Source: an uncultured Candidatus Actinomarina sp. (lineage in GTDB: Bacteria > Actinomycetota > Acidimicrobiia > Actinomarinales > Actinomarinaceae). Taken from it: a DNA stretch of 64,000 nucleotides. Numbering within the stretch: the stretch's first letter is position 1; each line of letters starts with the position of its first letter. A program made the position numbers and the translations under genes. This document shows positions 7,890 through 16,947 of the stretch, piece after piece. The notes below the pieces were generated by a model. That model did not search any database. It was given only the letters and a program-made list of their open reading frames with translations, and was not told the DNA's origin. Location: assembly GCA_902555985.1 (NCBI GenBank), contig CACDUI010000002.1:1-64000 (forward strand), read 5' to 3'.

Positions 7890-9092
7890 ATGGAATCAAT
7901 GATAATTAATTCGGTAGACAGTTTATGGGTTCTCATAGCTGGAATCTTAGTTATGTTTATGCAACCAGGCTTTATGTTGGTTGAAACAGGATTTACAAGA
8001 TCAAAGAACTCAGTAAACATAGTTATGAAAAACTTTATGGACTTTTCAGTTGGTGCGATAACATATTGGGCATTTGGTTTTGCCTTAGCATATGGAGGAT
8101 CAACTTTAGGTGGCTTTGTCGCATATGGCGACTTTTTTCTAGAAGGCCAAGCTAGTACATATTTCTTTCAAGTAGTTTTTGCTGCTACAGCTGCAACTAT
8201 TGTTTCAGGTGCTGTAGCTGAGAGAACAAAATTTAGTGCGTATCTTTTATTTCAACCTTTTATATGCGGGGTAATATACCCGATTGTAACTCACTGGGTT
8301 TGGAGTGGTCAGGGATGGTTAGGTGACCTAGGATTCATTGACTTTGCTGGTTCAGGAGTTGTACATATGGTTGGTGGTTTTGCTGCACTTGCTGGAGTTA
8401 TGGTCGTTGGTCCAAGAATAGGTAAATACGATGATAATGGTTCTCCTCTTCCACTCCCAGGCAGTTCTATGGTTGCTGGAGCATTAGGTGTATTTATATT
8501 GTGGTTTGGATGGTATGGATTTAATGTAGGTTCAGCCCTAGCTGCAGTTGATGTTGATTTAGCTGCAATTGCTGTAACAACAACTTTATCTGCTGGTGCT
8601 GCTTCTATAGCTGCTATGTATACTTCTATGATTTCAGGAAAACCAGATGTAAGCATGACTCTAAATGGAGCTTTAGCTGGTCTGGTTGGCATAACTGCTG
8701 GATGTGCAAATGTAAATAATTTAGGTGCAGTTTTAATTGGCTTAATCTCTGGAGTTTTAGTTGTATATTCAATTAATTTCTTGGAGAAAAAAGGTATTGA
8801 TGATGCCGTTGGTGCTATTTCTGTTCATGGAATATGTGGTGCATGGGGAGTGCTTGCAGTTGCAATTTTTGATACAACAGATGGACTATTTTTTGGTGGA
8901 TCATCACTTTTTGTTCCGCAGCTAATTGGTATTGCTGCAATAGGTGCGTGGGCATTCTTAACTTCCTATGGAGTCTTAAAAGCTATCGATAGTTTTGTAG
9001 GCTTGAGAGTAACACCGGAGGAAGAGATTGCAGGTTTAGATGCTTCTGAGCATGGAACCTCTGCATACGGAGATTTTATTACAAAAAAATAA
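7890..9092 (+). CDS. amtB: Ammonium transporter (Amt/MEP/Rh family)
   Basis: The protein has 400 residues from ATG 7890, chosen because AAGGAGA (7880-7886) precedes it; an in-frame start at 7851 would add 13 charged residues with no ribosome site. It has about eleven hydrophobic segments and typical Amt motifs: MQPGFMLVETGFTR, THWVWSGQGWL (first pore region), GSGVVHMVGG with a pore His, FGWYGFNVGS and AVGAISVHGICGAWG (second pore His). It imports ammonium across the cytoplasmic membrane. It lies directly upstream of glutamate synthase, forming an ammonium uptake-assimilation pair. No GlnK gene is adjacent. Confidence 0.95.
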   Translation: MESMIINSVDSLWVLIAGILVMFMQPGFMLVETGFTRSKNSVNIVMKNFMDFSVGAITYWAFGFALAYGGSTLGGFVAYGDFFLEGQASTYFFQVVFAATAATIVSGAVAERTKFSAYLLFQPFICGVIYPIVTHWVWSGQGWLGDLGFIDFAGSGVVHMVGGFAALAGVMVVGPRIGKYDDNGSPLPLPGSSMVAGALGVFILWFGWYGFNVGSALAAVDVDLAAIAVTTTLSAGAASIAAMYTSMISGKPDVSMTLNGALAGLVGITAGCANVNNLGAVLIGLISGVLVVYSINFLEKKGIDDAVGAISVHGICGAWGVLAVAIFDTTDGLFFGGSSLFVPQLIGIAAIGAWAFLTSYGVLKAIDSFVGLRVTPEEEIAGLDASEHGTSAYGDFITKK

Positions 9093-9099
9093 ATAAAGT

Positions 9100-9163
9100 T
9101 GAAAATCAGCCTTTACTCTATCACTTAGGTTTCCCCCTTTTTGACTGATTTGGCTGATTTTCA
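9100..9163. repeat. 12-bp perfect inverted repeat between amtB and gltB
   Basis: TGAAAATCAGCC at 9100-9111 is the exact reverse complement of GGCTGATTTTCA at 9152-9163. The 40-base interval contains a CCCCCTTTTT run at 9133-9142. It covers most of the 105-base gap between amtB and gltB. It could form a long hairpin in RNA (attenuator or 3'-end stabiliser for amtB) or be a paired protein site in DNA; the sequence does not decide. Confidence 0.6.
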
Positions 9164-9197
9164 TCTTTGGAAAAACACTATTTTAAAGTAAAATTGG

Positions 9198-12100
9198 ATG
9201 ACTATGTTCGATTTCTCAGAAAAAGACTCATGTGGAGTAGGTTTTATTGCGTCAAGAAATATACCTCCTACTCATGGAATGACTCTTAAAGTTTTAGAGT
9301 GTCTTGCAAACTTAGATCATAGAGGTGCAAAATTTGCTGATGGTACAGGTGATGGAGCAGGCGTATTAACCGAAATTCCTTTTGAGCTCATTAGGGCAGA
9401 ATTAGAAGAATTAGATATTGATCACGATTCAAATAAAAAAATCGGTATAATTTCATGTTTTTTTGATCCTAAGAATGTAGATGAATCTATAGAGTTAATC
9501 AATAATGAACTTCAAATATTTGAAATAAAACAATTATATTGGAGAAAAGTACCAACAGATAAGCAAATACTCGGCACACTGGCAAGAGAATCTAAGCCTT
9601 CTATATATCAAGGAATAGTTAGTGCAGAAAATGAATCAGCAAAAGATTTTGAAAAAAAACTTTACCTATTTAGAAAGACTCTCGAAAGAAAAATAGCTGA
9701 AATAGACTTTTTGAATATTCATATAAACTCTTGCTCATCAAAAACGGTTGTTTATAAAGGCCTTTTTACTGCCAAGCAAACAGCTGATTTTTATTGGGAT
9801 TTAAGAAATCCATTATATAAAACAAGATTTGGTATTTTTCATCAGAGGTTCTCAACTAACACATCCTCAACATGGGATAAGGCACAGCCCTTTAGAATGT
9901 TGGCGCATAATGGAGAGATAAATACTATTCAATCAAATTTTTCATGGATGAAGGCTCGTGAAGTTGATGCTACATCAACTTACTGGAAAGAAGAAATAGA
10001 GGATATAAAACCATTTATTGATGAATCAATTTCTGATTCAGGACAACTTGATAATGCTATCGAATTGTTAGTACGTTCAGGAAGAACACTTGCCCATTCT
10101 CAAGAGATGCTTATTCCATCTGCCTGGGAAAATAATCCAAGATTTTCCAATAAACAGAAAGCTTTCTATCAGTATCACTCATATTTGACTGAGCCTTGGG
10201 ATGGACCAGCAGCAATTGTTGCATCAGATGGCAAAGATATTATTGCTGGGTTAGATCGAAGTGGTTTGAGGCCAATGCGTTGGATGGTTTCTGATAGGTA
10301 TGTTTTAGCAGCTTCAGAGGTTGGTATATGTCCGTCAGTTGAGGCTGGAGCATATAAAACAGCCCAACTAGAACCTGGACAGACTATTAGGTATCGTATT
10401 TCAAATGATGAATTGTTAGACGAAAGCCAAGTAATAACCAAATTAAGTGATAAAAATCCATATATTGACTGGGTTAATTCGAAACCACTAGTAGTTGATG
10501 AAACATTCAGCGAAGAGAAAGATTCTGGAATCAATGTTGATCAATTATCATCTTTTTACGACTTTACACCTGAAGAAGAAAGATTAATTTTGTTACCCAT
10601 GATGAGAGGAGATATACCTACAGGTTCCATGGGAAATGATACATCTCTCGCAGTAATGAGCTCAAGCAATCCAAGATTATCAAGATATTTTCACCAACTT
10701 TTTGCTCAAGTTACAAATCCCCCAATTGACCCAATTCGAGAGAGGTTTGTAATGTCAACTAAAACTTACTTAGGAAAAAGAGGCTCAATTCTAAAAGAAA
10801 CTGCACAACAAGCTAATTTAATTACTTTAGATTCTCCTATTTTGAGTGGGGCATCATATGATGCGCTTACAAAAGGAAAATTATTAAAAAATAAAACAGC
10901 AATAATATCTACTTCATTTCATAAGGAAGAAAATTCCCTTGAAGAAGCATTAGAAATAGTATGTGAAAAAGTTAAATTAGAAATTACAGAAAATAAAAAA
11001 TCAGTAATAATTTTTTCTGATAGAGACATTCAAAAAGGTGAATCTGTAATTCCATCATTAATGGTCATAGGAAGAGTCCATCATTACTTAATTGATTCAG
11101 GTATAAGACTTAAAGCTTCTTTAGTATCTATTTCTGGTGAGATCAGGGACTCGCATGATGTTGCGTGTCATATAGCATATGGTGCTTCAGCAGTATGGCC
11201 TTATTTGGCACTAGAAAAAGTTAGACAAATTGCATTAGAAAATGAAAATTTAGATACTACTGTTGAGCAAGCTCAAGAAAATTATCGAAGTTCATTGAAT
11301 AAAGGACTTTTAAAAATTATGTCCAAGATGGGCATTTGTACGATTTCTTCATATAGAGGTTCAGAATTATATGAAATCATCGGTTTAAATAAGGAATTAG
11401 TTAACAAAGTATTTAAATACTCAAAAACTAGAACAGAAGGATATGGCTTTCAGTATTTTTATGACAATTTAAAAATATATGACGAAGTTGACACTACAAA
11501 TAATCTAGAAGGAATTGGTGGGTTTTATAAACATAAGAAAAATGCAGAAACACATGTTACTTCTCCAAAAACAGTTTTAAAACTTCAAAAAGCTGTTCGT
11601 TCTGGAGACCTTTCTGAATGGCACAATTACCTTGAGACTTTAGAAGATAGAGACGATGTTCAATTAAGAGATCTTTTCTCGTTACCTGAGACTATTAATA
11701 ATAATAAATTATTAGAAGATGATTCTCTGAAAAGTATATTCAAAAAATTTACTGTTAGTTCTATGTCTTTGGGTGCATTGTCTGAGGAAGCTCATCAAGC
11801 TTTAGCAATTGCAATTAATCAAATTGGTGGAAAATCTGGTTCAGGTGAAGGTGGAGAAGATCCGTTAAGATACAACACTGAAAAAAATTCAAAAATTAAA
11901 CAAATAGCTTCAGGTAGATTTGGAGTGACGCCCGATTACCTAGGATCTGCAGAAGAATTTCAAATTAAAATGGCTCAAGGCTCTAAGCCAGGTGAAGGAG
12001 GTCAGTTACCAGGCTTCAAAGTTGATAAACATATTGCTAAATTAAGGCATACGGTAGAAGGAGTAACTCTTATTTCCCCGCCGCCGCATCATGATATTTA

Positions 12101-13589
12101 CTCAATTGAAGACTTAGCACAGCTCATATATGATTTAAAAACATTCAATCCAGACAATCCAGTATCTGTAAAACTCGTGTCAGAGCCCGGAGTTGGAACT
12201 GTTGCTGTTGGTGTAGCAAAAGCAGGAGCAGATATTATAACAATAGCTGGAAGTGACGGAGGAACAGGAGCAAGTCCTTGGATTAGTATTAAACATGCTG
12301 GCTCTCCATGGGAATTAGGCTTAAGTGAAACTCATCAAGCTTTAGTAAAAAATAATATGCGACACAAAGTGTTAATTGAAGTTGATGGTGGCCTGAGGTC
12401 AGCAAAAGACGTCATTGTTGGAACTATATTAGGTGCAGATAGATTTGGTTTTGGAACTTTACCCCTTCTAGCTCTCGGTTGCAAAATGGTAAGACAATGT
12501 CATGAAAATACATGTCCAGTTGGAATTGCCACTCAAGATGAAAATTTAAGAGCTAAGTTTCCAGGCGCTCCCGAACAGGTAGTTCAATTATTTAGATTTA
12601 TTGCTAATGACGTTATTTCTTACCTAGATAAATTTGGTGTAGATAGTGTTGAAGATTTACTTGGAAGAGCAGATTTATTGGGTTTAAAAATCTCAAATAG
12701 TGATCTTTCAAAAAGTCTCCACAAAATTTTAATGAATTTCTCAGTTGAAGAAAAACATCCTGGTTTCATTAGACATAGTGAAGGAAGGTTATCAAGAAGA
12801 ATTACATCTGAAGTAATTAAGTTTGTTGAGAGTGGTGAAAAATCATTTCTTCAATATCCTATAGCTAACGAAGATAGAAGTATAGGTGCTCGATTGTCAG
12901 GAGAAATAACTCTAAGGCAATTATCAAAAAAGATTATAGAACACCCTACAACAATTAGCCTTTCTGGAGCAGCAGGCCAAAGCTTTGGTGCTTTTATAAG
13001 AGATGGTATTAATTTGAAGCTTACTGGAAATGCTAATGATTATGTTGCTAAAGGTATGGGTGGGGGAAGTGTAACTATTATTCCACAAGGTAAGAAAATG
13101 CAAGGTGATTATCATGCTGCTGGAAACACTATTCTTTACGGTGCAACAGGTGGACAACTCTTTATAGCTGGAACTGTTGGGCAAAGATTTGGAGTTAGAA
13201 ATAGTGGAGCTATTGGAGTTGTTGAGGGCTGTAGTGCTCATGGTGCAGAATACATGACAGGTGGTACTTTAGTTATATTAGGTAAAATAGGATTCAACTT
13301 TGCGGCAGGCATGACTGGTGGTAAAGCAATTGTTTTAAATACCCAAAAAAACTTTAAACAATACATATCTGAAACGGCACCAGATTATAAAAAAATGACA
13401 GATATAGACAAGCTAGAATTAAAAACACTACTTGAGATTCATGTTGAAAAAACTAACTCTGAAAAGGCTCAAAAAATTCTTTCAAAATTTGATAATTGGG
13501 ATAATATGTTTTCAGTTTTTGGCGGTATTGCTGAAGTAGAGAGAGAATCTATTGAACTTACTCCAGAAAATGTCAAGGCATTAGATTAA
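9198..13589 (+). CDS. gltB: Glutamate synthase, large subunit
   Basis: The 1463-residue protein makes glutamate from glutamine and 2-oxoglutarate. The N-terminal glutamine amidotransferase domain has its nucleophile at Cys12 (DSCGVGF), so the propeptide is only 11 residues. A central domain follows, then the FMN synthase domain (GGKSGSGEGGEDP, GSDGGTGASPW) with the [3Fe-4S] Cys set in GCKMVRQCHENTCPVG. The C-terminal beta-helix has repeated G-rich turns (GGSVTIIPQG, GGTLVILGK). It follows amtB. No gltD (NADPH subunit) lies beside it, so either gltD is elsewhere or the enzyme takes electrons from ferredoxin. No Shine-Dalgarno sequence was seen; an alternative ATG lies two codons downstream. 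Confidence 0.96.
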   Translation: MTMFDFSEKDSCGVGFIASRNIPPTHGMTLKVLECLANLDHRGAKFADGTGDGAGVLTEIPFELIRAELEELDIDHDSNKKIGIISCFFDPKNVDESIELINNELQIFEIKQLYWRKVPTDKQILGTLARESKPSIYQGIVSAENESAKDFEKKLYLFRKTLERKIAEIDFLNIHINSCSSKTVVYKGLFTAKQTADFYWDLRNPLYKTRFGIFHQRFSTNTSSTWDKAQPFRMLAHNGEINTIQSNFSWMKAREVDATSTYWKEEIEDIKPFIDESISDSGQLDNAIELLVRSGRTLAHSQEMLIPSAWENNPRFSNKQKAFYQYHSYLTEPWDGPAAIVASDGKDIIAGLDRSGLRPMRWMVSDRYVLAASEVGICPSVEAGAYKTAQLEPGQTIRYRISNDELLDESQVITKLSDKNPYIDWVNSKPLVVDETFSEEKDSGINVDQLSSFYDFTPEEERLILLPMMRGDIPTGSMGNDTSLAVMSSSNPRLSRYFHQLFAQVTNPPIDPIRERFVMSTKTYLGKRGSILKETAQQANLITLDSPILSGASYDALTKGKLLKNKTAIISTSFHKEENSLEEALEIVCEKVKLEITENKKSVIIFSDRDIQKGESVIPSLMVIGRVHHYLIDSGIRLKASLVSISGEIRDSHDVACHIAYGASAVWPYLALEKVRQIALENENLDTTVEQAQENYRSSLNKGLLKIMSKMGICTISSYRGSELYEIIGLNKELVNKVFKYSKTRTEGYGFQYFYDNLKIYDEVDTTNNLEGIGGFYKHKKNAETHVTSPKTVLKLQKAVRSGDLSEWHNYLETLEDRDDVQLRDLFSLPETINNNKLLEDDSLKSIFKKFTVSSMSLGALSEEAHQALAIAINQIGGKSGSGEGGEDPLRYNTEKNSKIKQIASGRFGVTPDYLGSAEEFQIKMAQGSKPGEGGQLPGFKVDKHIAKLRHTVEGVTLISPPPHHDIYSIEDLAQLIYDLKTFNPDNPVSVKLVSEPGVGTVAVGVAKAGADIITIAGSDGGTGASPWISIKHAGSPWELGLSETHQALVKNNMRHKVLIEVDGGLRSAKDVIVGTILGADRFGFGTLPLLALGCKMVRQCHENTCPVGIATQDENLRAKFPGAPEQVVQLFRFIANDVISYLDKFGVDSVEDLLGRADLLGLKISNSDLSKSLHKILMNFSVEEKHPGFIRHSEGRLSRRITSEVIKFVESGEKSFLQYPIANEDRSIGARLSGEITLRQLSKKIIEHPTTISLSGAAGQSFGAFIRDGINLKLTGNANDYVAKGMGGGSVTIIPQGKKMQGDYHAAGNTILYGATGGQLFIAGTVGQRFGVRNSGAIGVVEGCSAHGAEYMTGGTLVILGKIGFNFAAGMTGGKAIVLNTQKNFKQYISETAPDYKKMTDIDKLELKTLLEIHVEKTNSEKAQKILSKFDNWDNMFSVFGGIAEVERESIELTPENVKALD

Positions 13590-13618
13590 TTAGTACTACT
13601 AAAAAAAAATTATTCCTT

Positions 13619-13624
13619 TAGCAT
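13619..13624 (+). promoter_or_regulatory. Leaderless-type -10 hexamer for deoC
   Basis: TAGCAT is followed by six bases (13625-13630) and then the deoC ATG at 13631; no Shine-Dalgarno sequence is present. Confidence 0.5.
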
Positions 13625-13630
13625 AAAATT

Positions 13631-14572
13631 ATGGGAAAAGTCATTAACACTACCAATCCTTCACTACAGTGGTCAGACGTGCTAGAAATGATTAATGACT
13701 CACGTATTGACTCGGTAGGACTGAACGAAAGAGTCAACTCACTTTCTACAAGAAGTATTAAAAAGGATTCAAAACTAGATGCTTTAAATATGATTGTATC
13801 AATGTGCGACCTTACAACTCTTGAGGGTGAAGACACTGAAGGAAAAATCTCTCAAATGGTTGCAAAAGCCATAAAGCCGGATCCATTAGATACTTCGATT
13901 TCAAGTGTTGCAGCTGTATGCGTTTATCCTTCTTTAGTAAGTATTGCCAAAGAAAAAGTTAGTAATTCAAATGTCAAGGTTGCTGCAGTGTCTTCATATT
14001 TTCCAAGCGGCCAGGTTCCAATGGAGTCAAAATTACTTGATACTAAATATGCAATAGATTCTGGAGCAGATGAAATAGATATAGTCATAAATCGAAAAGC
14101 ATTCTTAGAGGGAGATTTTAGAAAAGTTTTTGATGAGATTGTAGCTTTAAAAGAGGTTTGCAATGATGTTCATTTAAAAACAATTCTTGAAGTTGGAGAT
14201 CTCAAAACATATGAAAATATAAGAAAAGCAAGCATAATTTCCCTAGTAGCTGGTTCTGATTTTATAAAAACTTCAACAGGAAAATTGGCAATTGGATCAT
14301 CTCGACAGGCATGTTATGTGATGCTTAAGTCAGTACTTGATTATGAGGCTTTATCTGGAGTAAAGGCTGGAATAAAGGTTGCTGGAGGAATAAGAGATTC
14401 TAAAGATGCTATTAGGTATCTAGTGATGATTAATGAAGAAATGGGTTCAGATTGGTTAAGTCCAAATCTATTTAGATTCGGTGCATCAAGTTTACTTGAC
14501 GATGTATTAAAACAAATTAAAAAACTTAAGACAGGCGCCTATCAAGCAAGTTATTATTTTCCTAGAGGGTGA
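13631..14572 (+). CDS. deoC: Deoxyribose-phosphate aldolase
   Basis: The 313-residue class I aldolase cleaves 2-deoxyribose-5-phosphate to glyceraldehyde-3-phosphate and acetaldehyde. Typical motifs are visible: AVSSYFPSGQ, DEIDIVINRKAFLEGD, LKTILEVGDL, and the Schiff-base Lys in DFIKTSTGK followed by GIKVAGGIRD. The N-terminal extension of about 60 residues is longer than in E. coli DeoC and resembles the long form found beside aldehyde dehydrogenases. Two ALDH-related genes follow closely, which could oxidise the acetaldehyde released from nucleoside breakdown. Confidence 0.93.
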   Translation: MGKVINTTNPSLQWSDVLEMINDSRIDSVGLNERVNSLSTRSIKKDSKLDALNMIVSMCDLTTLEGEDTEGKISQMVAKAIKPDPLDTSISSVAAVCVYPSLVSIAKEKVSNSNVKVAAVSSYFPSGQVPMESKLLDTKYAIDSGADEIDIVINRKAFLEGDFRKVFDEIVALKEVCNDVHLKTILEVGDLKTYENIRKASIISLVAGSDFIKTSTGKLAIGSSRQACYVMLKSVLDYEALSGVKAGIKVAGGIRDSKDAIRYLVMINEEMGSDWLSPNLFRFGASSLLDDVLKQIKKLKTGAYQASYYFPRG

Positions 14573-14578
14573 TTGCAT

Positions 14579-16018
14579 ATGATTGATTGGGAATATTCAG
14601 AGTCTATTGAGTCAGCAGAGATTGTCTCTATAAAGAAAAAATACGCGAACTATATTGGTGGAAAATTTTTAGAACCAAAGAGCAAAAAATATTTAGATAC
14701 AATATCTCCATCTACTGAGAATTTACTAGCAAAAGTTCCACTATCTAATCAACAAGATGTCAATAGTGCTGTAAATGCTGCAAGAATTGGATTCGAGACC
14801 TGGTCTAAAATATCACCAAGCCAGCGTTCTAGATATTTATTTAAAATCGCAAGATTGATTCAAGAAAGATCAAGAGAATTTGCTGTTTTAGAATCACTGG
14901 ATGGTGGGAAACCAATAAAAGAATCAAGAGATTTTGACCTCCCGCAGGTTGCAGCTAATTTTTTCTATTTTGCTGGTTGGGCTGATAAGCTCGATTTGTC
15001 TTGGTCAACAAAGAGTTTAAAACCATACGGTGTAGTTGGTCAGATTATCCCTTGGAACTTTCCATTATTAATGCTTGCTTGGAAAATAGCTCCTGCATTA
15101 GCCACAGGAAATACTGTAGTTTTAAAGCCTGCAGAAAGCACCCCATTGACAGCTTTATTATTTGCTGAAATTTGTGAACAAGCTGGTCTTCCAGCAGGTG
15201 TTGTGAATATAGTAACTGGTGATGGAAGTACAGGGTCTTTAATAGTAAATCATAAAGACATCAACAAAATTGCATTTACTGGCTCAACTCAAGTAGGAAA
15301 GCTTATTCAAAAATCTTTAGCAGGTAGAGAGGTTGGATTAACTTTAGAGCTTGGTGGTAAAGCGGCAAATATTGTATATGAAGATGCAGCTATTGATCAA
15401 GCAGTCGAAGGTGTTGTTAATGGAATATTTTTTAATCAAGGTCATGTATGCTGTGCTGGCAGCAGATTGCTCCTTCAAGAATCAATCCATGACCAATTCA
15501 TATCTAAGCTAGAAAAAAGAATGCAATCTTTAAGAGTTGGAAATCCACTAGATAAAAATACAGATATTGGTGCTATTAATTCAAAAGAGCAATTAGATAA
15601 AATAACTAATTTAGTAAACGAAGGTTTAGAAGATGGAGGAGAGCTTTTTCAAACTCAGTGTGACTTACCTGGTAATGGTTTTTGGTTTAAACCTACTTTA
15701 TTTACAAATGTTCAACCTTCGTATTCAATTGCTAGGGAGGAAATATTTGGTCCTGTGCTTACCACTTTAACTTTTAGAACTCCTGAAGAAGCTGTAGAAA
15801 TTGCAAACAATACAGAGTATGGTTTATCAGCTGGTGTTTGGACTGAAAAAGGTTCTAAAATTTTATGGACAGCCGACAGACTTGATGCTGGTGTTGTATG
15901 GGCAAATACATTCAACAAATTTGACCCTTCGTCACCATTTGGAGGATATAAAGAATCAGGATTTGGAAGAGAGGGAGGCAGGCATGGTCTTCTTTCTTAC
16001 TTAAAGGCATCATCATGA
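14579..16018 (+). CDS. Aldehyde dehydrogenase, catalytic (ALDH16 N-terminal-half-like)
   Basis: This is a full-length NAD(P)-dependent aldehyde dehydrogenase of about 479 residues. Motifs seen are PWNFPLLM, FTGSTQVGK, the catalytic Glu257 in LELGGKAA and the nucleophile Cys291 in NQGHVCCAG, then EEIFGPVLT and PFGGYKESGFGREGG. ATG 14579 is preferred (AGAGGG nine bases upstream); a TTG at 14573 is the alternative. It follows deoC by six bases and overlaps the next ALDH-related gene by 4 bases, so all three are probably one operon. Acetaldehyde from DeoC is the likely substrate (inference from context). Confidence 0.92.
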   Translation: MIDWEYSESIESAEIVSIKKKYANYIGGKFLEPKSKKYLDTISPSTENLLAKVPLSNQQDVNSAVNAARIGFETWSKISPSQRSRYLFKIARLIQERSREFAVLESLDGGKPIKESRDFDLPQVAANFFYFAGWADKLDLSWSTKSLKPYGVVGQIIPWNFPLLMLAWKIAPALATGNTVVLKPAESTPLTALLFAEICEQAGLPAGVVNIVTGDGSTGSLIVNHKDINKIAFTGSTQVGKLIQKSLAGREVGLTLELGGKAANIVYEDAAIDQAVEGVVNGIFFNQGHVCCAGSRLLLQESIHDQFISKLEKRMQSLRVGNPLDKNTDIGAINSKEQLDKITNLVNEGLEDGGELFQTQCDLPGNGFWFKPTLFTNVQPSYSIAREEIFGPVLTTLTFRTPEEAVEIANNTEYGLSAGVWTEKGSKILWTADRLDAGVVWANTFNKFDPSSPFGGYKESGFGREGGRHGLLSYLKASS

Positions 16019-16842
16019 TAGATATTAAGAAAACTTACAAAAATTATGTTGGTGGTAAATATGTTCGTTCTGAATCTGGAAAAACATACACTAAGGAATT
16101 AAAAAATGAATTTTACGAATTACCGTTAACTTCAAAAAAAGACATAAGAGATGCCGTTACATCATCTAAAGATGGTTATAAGAAATGGTCTTCAACAACC
16201 CCTTATTTAAGAATGCAGATTCTTTATCGTTTATCAGAAATGATTGAAGGAAATAAAGAAAGTTATGTTGAACTACTTATGGACCATGGTCTAACAAAAC
16301 AGAAAGCAAATAAAGATATAGATGAATCGATACAAAATATAGTTTGGTTTGCTGGATTAGCTGATAAATGGGAACAATTAGCAGGTAATCTAAATCCTGT
16401 TTCAGAAGAATATTTTAATATTTCACATCAAAACCCTATAGGAGTTGTCTTTTCTCTGAGTGGTTCAAATATATCTTTAAATGAGTTACTAATGAGTATT
16501 CTCCCATCGTTAACAGTTGGCTGCTCGGTAATATCATATTCTGAGGAAAATAGTGTTGTTGCACTAAAATTTGCAGAGGATATAAATAATTCTGACTTTC
16601 CATCTGGATCTTTGAATATACTTTCAGGAAAATTTGAAAATATACTTGATGATGTAAGTAAACATGTTGAAATAAATTTAGTTGCACTCCATAAAGAACT
16701 GGATAATGACGGATTAAAATCTATAGAGGAAAATGCTTCTGAATCTGTTAAAAGAGTATTTTCACAACCATCTATAGAAGGTTTGTCATCTATTCTTCCT
16801 TACCTTGAAACTAAAACAGTCTGGCATCCAAAAGGCACATAA
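16015..16842 (+). CDS. Non-catalytic aldehyde dehydrogenase-like protein (ALDH16 C-terminal-half-like)
   Basis: The 275-residue protein resembles the N-terminal part of an ALDH: NYVGGKYVRSE at the start, YKKWSSTTPYLRMQILYRLSE, and a Rossmann-like stretch PIGVVFSLSGSNISLNELL. The region with the catalytic Glu and Cys is missing, so it cannot be an active dehydrogenase alone. Its start overlaps the stop of the active ALDH by 4 bases. Together the two chains total about 755 residues, close to the single-chain ALDH16 family, which has an active ALDH followed by a shorter dead domain. I read this as a split ALDH16, the second chain acting as a structural partner. The ordered context argues against a decaying pseudogene. 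Confidence 0.75.
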   Translation: MIDIKKTYKNYVGGKYVRSESGKTYTKELKNEFYELPLTSKKDIRDAVTSSKDGYKKWSSTTPYLRMQILYRLSEMIEGNKESYVELLMDHGLTKQKANKDIDESIQNIVWFAGLADKWEQLAGNLNPVSEEYFNISHQNPIGVVFSLSGSNISLNELLMSILPSLTVGCSVISYSEENSVVALKFAEDINNSDFPSGSLNILSGKFENILDDVSKHVEINLVALHKELDNDGLKSIEENASESVKRVFSQPSIEGLSSILPYLETKTVWHPKGT

Positions 16843-16892
16843 ACCGTCTTACCCTCAAAGTAATATTTTATTATTAATAAATTCGCCCTGTT

Positions 16893-16921
16893 TAAGCTGT
16901 CTTGATTGCCAAGACAGCTTA
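16893..16921. terminator. Perfect 12-bp stem-loop without a T-run
   Basis: TAAGCTGTCTTG (16893-16904) pairs with CAAGACAGCTTA (16910-16921) over a 5-base loop. No T-run follows on either strand. It sits 51 bases after the ALDH-like stop and 12 bases before the extended -10 of the next gene. It may be a U-tract-free terminator, as reported in actinobacteria, or an operator for the thioesterase promoter. Confidence 0.5.
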
Positions 16922-16932
16922 TTCACATAAAT

Positions 16933-16941
16933 TGCTAATAT
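16933..16941 (+). promoter_or_regulatory. Extended -10 (TGn-TAATAT) for the thioesterase gene
   Basis: TGC-TAATAT is followed by six bases and ATG at 16948. The six-base spacing seen at other genes in this window favours ATG 16948 over the ATG one codon upstream at 16945. Confidence 0.5.
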
Positions 16942-16947
16942 TACATG

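Noticed and set aside
16015-16842. ALDH-like gene as a decaying pseudogene
   Set aside because: The frame is intact, coupled by a 4-base overlap and of the length expected for the inactive ALDH16 part, so a functional partner is more likely.
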